From: Bacillus yapensis
Lineage (GTDB): Bacteria; Bacillota; Bacilli; Bacillales; Cytobacillaceae
Direction: 5' to 3'
Assembly (NCBI RefSeq): GCF_005280205.1
Contig: NZ_SUND01000001.1
Location: 186,001 to 250,000, forward strand
DNA length: 64,000 nucleotides
Of this stretch, positions 60,195 through 64,000 are shown in pieces. Numbering within the stretch: the first letter of the stretch is position 1; each line of letters starts with the position of its first letter. Below the pieces are notes generated by a model. The model made no database searches. It worked only from the letters and a program-made list of their open reading frames with translations, and was not told the DNA's origin. The position numbers and the translations under genes were made by a program.

Positions 60195-60197
60195 GAT

Positions 60198-60962
60198 CTA
60201 TCCTAAAAGATCGATCATCTTTCTTAAAAACGGACCTGCCTGAGAATCTTTTTGCAAATTCATTTCAATCCAATCAATCTCTTTTTCTAAGAAACAAATA
60301 AGATGCTTGACCGCTTTTTTATGAGAGTCTGGTGTATTGTTGTTAAAAATCACCTTCACTTCATCAAGTTGATTTGGCGGTAATAGTGCTAGTAGTGCTT
60401 TGAGACCTAATTGTGCTCGTTCTGGCCTATATCGGTGTAACAACACTTTTGAAAGATTAATCAGCACCTGCATAAGCATCTCAACTGCCCAAAGCTCATT
60501 CCCACGCAAGCTTGCTTTACGATATTGGAAAAGAAACCAAGCCACATCATAAGTATATCCGTCGAATTCTTCTTCAGACAAATAGAGTTTTTGGGTTGAC
60601 TCAAATTGAGTAAGTAGCCCCTTCGGATCATATAGAACTTTGAAAAAATCTTTCTCTCTAAATGTTTTTTCGGTTACGGTAAACAGATCGACATGCAGCA
60701 AGTCATCAAATACTGCAATTATCTGCGGCGCAATAATAAAGAGGTCTTCGAAGAACAGAATTTTTCTGTAGGACTTTAAGTGCCTAATTCGCTCCTTCAA
60801 AAAATCATCCAGATGTTCTTCTTCCACTAGACAATAGAGATCCACATCAGAAAACTCGTCATATTCCTCTCTTCCCATAGACCCTTTTAAGAAAATCGCC
60901 TGAACCCGTTCATCCTGTATCAAACTTTCCGTTATTGCTTCGACGGCTTCATCTTGTATCAA
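60198..60962 (-). CDS. Nucleotidyltransferase-domain protein (aminoglycoside-adenylyltransferase-like)
   Basis: A 254-residue protein. The catalytic core reads GSMGREEYDEFSDVDLYCLV near residue 27, with the two Asp of the metal site, and HVDLFTV supplies the third. The C-terminal helical part (140-254) may bind the acceptor. Relatives adenylate aminoglycosides, but the family is wide and resistance cannot be claimed. It starts with TTG after GGAGGAG. Confidence 0.85.
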   Translation of the reverse strand: MIQDEAVEAITESLIQDERVQAIFLKGSMGREEYDEFSDVDLYCLVEEEHLDDFLKERIRHLKSYRKILFFEDLFIIAPQIIAVFDDLLHVDLFTVTEKTFREKDFFKVLYDPKGLLTQFESTQKLYLSEEEFDGYTYDVAWFLFQYRKASLRGNELWAVEMLMQVLINLSKVLLHRYRPERAQLGLKALLALLPPNQLDEVKVIFNNNTPDSHKKAVKHLICFLEKEIDWIEMNLQKDSQAGPFLRKMIDLLG

Positions 60963-60981
60963 GATAGACTCCTCCAGTTAT

Positions 60982-61458
60982 CTAAAAAAGTAGTTTACCC
61001 GAATCATCAGGTGCTGTTGTCGTAACTTTAATTGTTATAACTGGTCCAGCTTCGATCGAAATAAACCGATCATCCATTTCGAGAACAATGGAGGAAAGAA
61101 GTTCGTTACCATTCTCTTCAAAACCGTACCCGCTCACTTTTTGGATATTATTTTGTTCCAGAAAAAAACTAGAACTCATGATGGTATGTTTTTCCTCAGG
61201 CCAATCTACTGATTCATAATCCAATGGTTCAGGATTATCCTGCTCTTTTAGTAGCAGAATATCATCCCCTAAATCTGTCTCTTTCCAATTTATCCTCCAA
61301 TAGCTTGTTTCAGAAGAATCGGGTATTCTAATTTTTAAAATTGGTTCCATACTATGTAGAGTGATAGTCTCATTATCTTGGTATACGCAAAGTTGATTTG
61401 CATAAATCCATAACAAGCTTCCTTCGATTGACTTAAAACTACCCCACTCCTTTTTCAT
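60982..61458 (-). CDS. Hypothetical protein, 158 residues
   Basis: A soluble protein without signal peptide, starting MKKEWGSFKSIEGSLLWIYANQL, with AAGGAG upstream. Many beta-strand-like stretches and the segment SETSYWRINWKETDLGDDILLLKEQ are visible. I do not recognise the family. It sits between an acetyltransferase and a nucleotidyltransferase gene, 19 and 12 nt apart, so the three are probably one operon. Confidence 0.72.
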   Translation of the reverse strand: MKKEWGSFKSIEGSLLWIYANQLCVYQDNETITLHSMEPILKIRIPDSSETSYWRINWKETDLGDDILLLKEQDNPEPLDYESVDWPEEKHTIMSSSFFLEQNNIQKVSGYGFEENGNELLSSIVLEMDDRFISIEAGPVITIKVTTTAPDDSGKLLF

Positions 61459-61470
61459 ATACTCTCTCCT

Positions 61471-61995
61471 TCACAAAAAACTTCCGATGTCTTCCCAACC
61501 AAGAACCAGCTCCGGAAGCTGTCTTCCTCCAATTTCTACTTCGACTTCTTCTATGTATCTCGCTCCAAGCGCTTCATAAAAATGCCGCGAAGGATTATCT
61601 CTTAAAACAAGAACCAACAACGAGTTGACTCCCATTTCTTTCAATTCAACCGCAATTGGTTTCACTAACTCCCGTCCAATCCCTTGTCCCTGATACTCTT
61701 TTAAAATATAAATAGCATAAATTTCCCCAACGAACCCTGTATATTTTCCGCTTCTCTCTTTCCCACCAGAGGAAAAACCAACGATTTCACCAGACTCGGT
61801 TTCGGCCACATATACACCGCCATTTGGTAGATTATTGATCCATCTCTGCTCAAAATTTTCATACAATAAACTACTCAAGAACTCGTCTGGAACAATATTT
61901 AAATACGTAGTTCTCCAACTATCTACATGTACTTTAGCAAGCCCTTTCGCATCGGTTAAAATAGCTTTTCTAATTTTGATAGATTGATTCGTCAT
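61471..61995 (-). CDS. GNAT acetyltransferase
   Basis: A 174-residue GNAT N-acetyltransferase. The start IRKAILTDAKGLAKVHVDSWRTTY, the acetyl-CoA loop LKEYQGQGIGRELV and the late NPSRHFYEALGARYIEE follow the family. The substrate is unknown. It starts at an ATG seven bases after GGAGG and leads a likely three-gene operon with the hypothetical and nucleotidyltransferase genes. Two of the three resemble antibiotic-modifying enzymes, but with no direct evidence. Confidence 0.88.
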   Translation of the reverse strand: MTNQSIKIRKAILTDAKGLAKVHVDSWRTTYLNIVPDEFLSSLLYENFEQRWINNLPNGGVYVAETESGEIVGFSSGGKERSGKYTGFVGEIYAIYILKEYQGQGIGRELVKPIAVELKEMGVNSLLVLVLRDNPSRHFYEALGARYIEEVEVEIGGRQLPELVLGWEDIGSFL

Positions 61996-62095
61996 ATGTA
62001 TGCCTCCCCTTTAAAGCAATAGTTCAACAAATAGTCCCTTAATCCTCCTTTTACATGGTATAATTAACCAAATAATTGAATTTGGAGGAATCCCC

Positions 62096-62266
62096 ATGAA
62101 CATTGGTAATGTATTATTTCAACTGATTATGTTTCTTTTGCTCATTGGACTCTCGAGTGTTGCCTTCGTTATTGTTCGCTCAGCTCTTAAGAGGAACTCA
62201 ACGAATAAGACAATGGAAAGAAAGCTTGATAGAATCATTGAATTACTAGAAAAGGAGAAAAATTAA
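62096..62266 (+). CDS. DUF4083 family small membrane protein
   Basis: A 56-residue protein with GGAGGAA upstream. It begins MNIGNVLFQLIMFLLLIGL, spans the membrane once (about 7-29), then has a basic stretch and a C-terminal coiled coil ending KLDRIIELLEKEKN, as in the DUF4083 proteins of Bacillus. Function unknown. Its last four bases overlap the end of the converging membrane protein gene. Confidence 0.85.
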   Translation: MNIGNVLFQLIMFLLLIGLSSVAFVIVRSALKRNSTNKTMERKLDRIIELLEKEKN

Positions 62267-62487
62267 TCCCGTTTCCTCGTTCTTGTACCAAAGAACGCTA
62301 AAATAATCGCTGGAACGGCGACTATGATCTCCCCGATTACATAATGGTTCCAAAGAAAGAATGCAAAAAGGATCGACAGAATACCTAACATTACAGGATA
62401 TTTTATCGTCCTTGCTTTATTATTTTTTTGCCTAATTGCATAGCCAAGAAAGAAAATTCCTCCCATGAGAAAGAATAAATTGCTCAT
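62263..62487 (-). CDS. Small hydrophobic membrane protein, 74 residues
   Basis: The ATG at 62487 follows GGGGGAGC; the frame is open 21 codons upstream but that part lacks a ribosome binding site. Three hydrophobic segments (about 2-17, 28-44 and 47-66) and a basic C-terminus (RTRKRD) are seen. I do not recognise the family. Confidence 0.7.
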   Translation of the reverse strand: MSNLFFLMGGIFFLGYAIRQKNNKARTIKYPVMLGILSILFAFFLWNHYVIGEIIVAVPAIILAFFGTRTRKRD

Positions 62488-62601
62488 AAGCCCCGCTCCC
62501 CCTTTCTTATCTAATTCAACATGCCCCTCACAATTTCCTACATATTCCATCTAAACAAAAAACTGACCTGCAATCATCACAGGTCAGTTCATACTCTCTA
62601 T

Positions 62602-64000
62602 CTATTGTTTTGGTGCTACAACTTCGGTTATATATGCCGCGACATTTTGGATTTGTTCTTCTGTCAAAATGTCCGCAAAAGCTGGCATCGTGTTGCCTCC
62701 GTTTTTAATTCGCTCAATGACCGCCTCAGTATCATCAGCCATTTCGCTAAGCTGAAGGTCTGGTCCATTATGCCCAGCAGTACCCTCATTACCATGACAA
62801 GCAAGACAGTTTCCTTCAAAAACCTTCAAACCTTCATCTGGATTTGCAGTGGCAACTTCTTCCTCACCGCCTTCTTCTTCCACACTAGATGTCACTGAGC
62901 CGGATTCAATCGCACCGTCTAATGCGAATGTCCAGACAGAATCCCCATGCTTCGAACCAGCAAGTGAATTACCTGCTACAAAAACGGTAATGTACTGAAC
63001 ACCATCTACTTCATAAGTCACTGGTGGAGCGTTCACACCGGCATCCGTCATAAATTCCCAAACCTGCTCACCTGTTTTAGCATCATAAGCAATGAATCTT
63101 CCATCATTATGACCAACAAAGAGAAGACCACCCTTTGTCGTTAGAGCACCACTATATGCACTATCTTCCCAAACCTGCTGCCACGCGATTTTATTTGTTG
63201 TTACATCAATCGCTGTAACAGTACCTCGCCTTGGCGCATCTTCAACAGGTGCGATGAGACTACCAATATACATTTTTCCTTCTTCAATACTTGCTTCATC
63301 GTATTCTTCTAATTCCATTCTCGAAAATGCCATATATTGATCCGTTGCTAATACATACATATAACCTGTATCCGGATTGTACGCAGCTGGCGGCCAGTTC
63401 GCTCCTCCTGCTGCTGCCGGTTTTGTGAGAAGAGGTTCATCCCAGAAAGGTTCAAACATAGCAGTTGCAATTTTCCCTTTATAATTAGGCACTTCCTTGG
63501 CAACTTCTTCAGCCGTTACAACTTGTGGTACAAACGAATCTCCTTTAGGGAATGGTTGGGTTGCTGCCGTTTTTTGTCGCTCATCCTGTGGAACGGGAAC
63601 TTCTTCGATTCCAACCAACGGCTCCCCGTTCGTACGGTCTAAAATATATACCCAACCTGTTTTACCCGCTTGAGCAAGACCTTTTACTGGTTTTCCATCC
63701 ATCTCGGTATCAAATAATATCACTGGATTCGGAGCGTCATAATCCCAAATATCGTGATGAACTTCTTGAAAATGCCATTTATATTCCCCAGTTTCGGCAT
63801 CAATCGCAACAATGGAAGAAGCAAATAGGTTATCCCCTTCACGAGAGCTTCCGTCTACATCTGGGCCCGCATTCCCTGTTGAAAAATATAACATACCTAA
63901 CTCTGGATCAACCGCTGGTGTTTGCCATACTGGGGCTCCACCACGTTTCCATGCATCATTGTCACTAGGCCATGATTCAAAGCCAATTTCTCCAGGTCCT
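62602..64000 (-). CDS. PQQ-dependent dehydrogenase with C-terminal cytochrome c domain (N-terminus outside the window)
   Basis: The frame runs to the window edge; at least 466 residues are present. Tryptophan-docking beta-propeller motifs occur repeatedly (AETGEYKWHFQEVHHDIWDYD, TGEQVWEF, and others), typical of quinoprotein alcohol dehydrogenases. After a Glu-rich linker the C-terminal 85 residues are a cytochrome c with CLACHG as the haem site and a distal Met in NTMPAF. This is the quinohaemoprotein layout: alcohol or sugar oxidation outside the membrane with electrons passed to the respiratory chain. A Met at 63894 is internal, not the start. Confidence 0.93.
   Translation of the reverse strand, partial: GPGEIGFESWPSDNDAWKRGGAPVWQTPAVDPELGMLYFSTGNAGPDVDGSSREGDNLFASSIVAIDAETGEYKWHFQEVHHDIWDYDAPNPVILFDTEMDGKPVKGLAQAGKTGWVYILDRTNGEPLVGIEEVPVPQDERQKTAATQPFPKGDSFVPQVVTAEEVAKEVPNYKGKIATAMFEPFWDEPLLTKPAAAGGANWPPAAYNPDTGYMYVLATDQYMAFSRMELEEYDEASIEEGKMYIGSLIAPVEDAPRRGTVTAIDVTTNKIAWQQVWEDSAYSGALTTKGGLLFVGHNDGRFIAYDAKTGEQVWEFMTDAGVNAPPVTYEVDGVQYITVFVAGNSLAGSKHGDSVWTFALDGAIESGSVTSSVEEEGGEEEVATANPDEGLKVFEGNCLACHGNEGTAGHNGPDLQLSEMADDTEAVIERIKNGGNTMPAFADILTEEQIQNVAAYITEVVAPKQ

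Overview
The window is chromosomal DNA from a low-GC Gram-positive bacterium of the Bacillaceae. The signs are GGAGG-type ribosome binding sites, frequent TTG and GTG starts, intrinsic terminators with U-tracts, a T-box before a tyrosyl-tRNA synthetase, a c-di-AMP riboswitch before ktrAB, and Bacillus-type genes (xylA/xylB/xylR, trhO, ppdK with its regulator, DUF1450, DUF3231, DUF4083). I cannot name the species. No phage, insertion sequence, CRISPR array, rRNA or tRNA was seen.

Layout. 0-9 kb: part of an MFS transporter, an autoregulated MarR repressor, pyruvate phosphate dikinase with its bifunctional regulator, a 1.2-kb non-coding stretch with short repeats, then housekeeping genes (HesB-like, TrhO, flavin reductase, DUF1450, prolyl 4-hydroxylase). 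9-29 kb: a signalling region. 29-31 kb: KtrAB potassium uptake. 31-41 kb: a xylose/xyloside cluster (kinase, isomerase, YesL-like protein, ABC importer without an ATPase, XylR, GH43 beta-xylosidase). 41-50 kb: accessory genes, including a Cys-Cys MarR/permease/peptide cassette, a coiled-coil protein with a small paralogue of its tail, and MFS, DinB and DUF3231 genes. 50-64 kb: tyrZ with its T-box, a short UvrA-like ATPase, an Rrf2-regulated quinone-reductase-like gene, several small genes, and the C-terminal part of a PQQ-dehydrogenase/cytochrome c fusion.

The most interesting part is a ten-gene, tightly packed minus-strand operon (18829 down to 10232). Its leader carries a c-di-GMP-I (GEMM-I) riboswitch and then an intrinsic terminator. 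The first three genes are folE, a tandem 6-pyruvoyl-tetrahydropterin synthase and a short-chain reductase, matching the three steps from GTP to a tetrahydrobiopterin-like pterin. They are followed by a GHKL ATPase, an alpha/beta hydrolase, an acyl carrier protein, an AMP-forming ligase, a HAMP membrane sensor, a STAS protein and a PP2C phosphatase. The operon thus joins pterin synthesis, an acyl-activation module and a complete partner-switching set, with no sigma factor gene. A LytTR regulator lies downstream. Upstream are a FapA/DUF342-STAS pair, an MHYT hybrid histidine kinase, a PAS-GGDEF-EAL protein and an HD-GYP protein, so enzymes that make and break c-di-GMP flank an operon probably controlled by c-di-GMP. 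Its function as a system is inferred, not shown.
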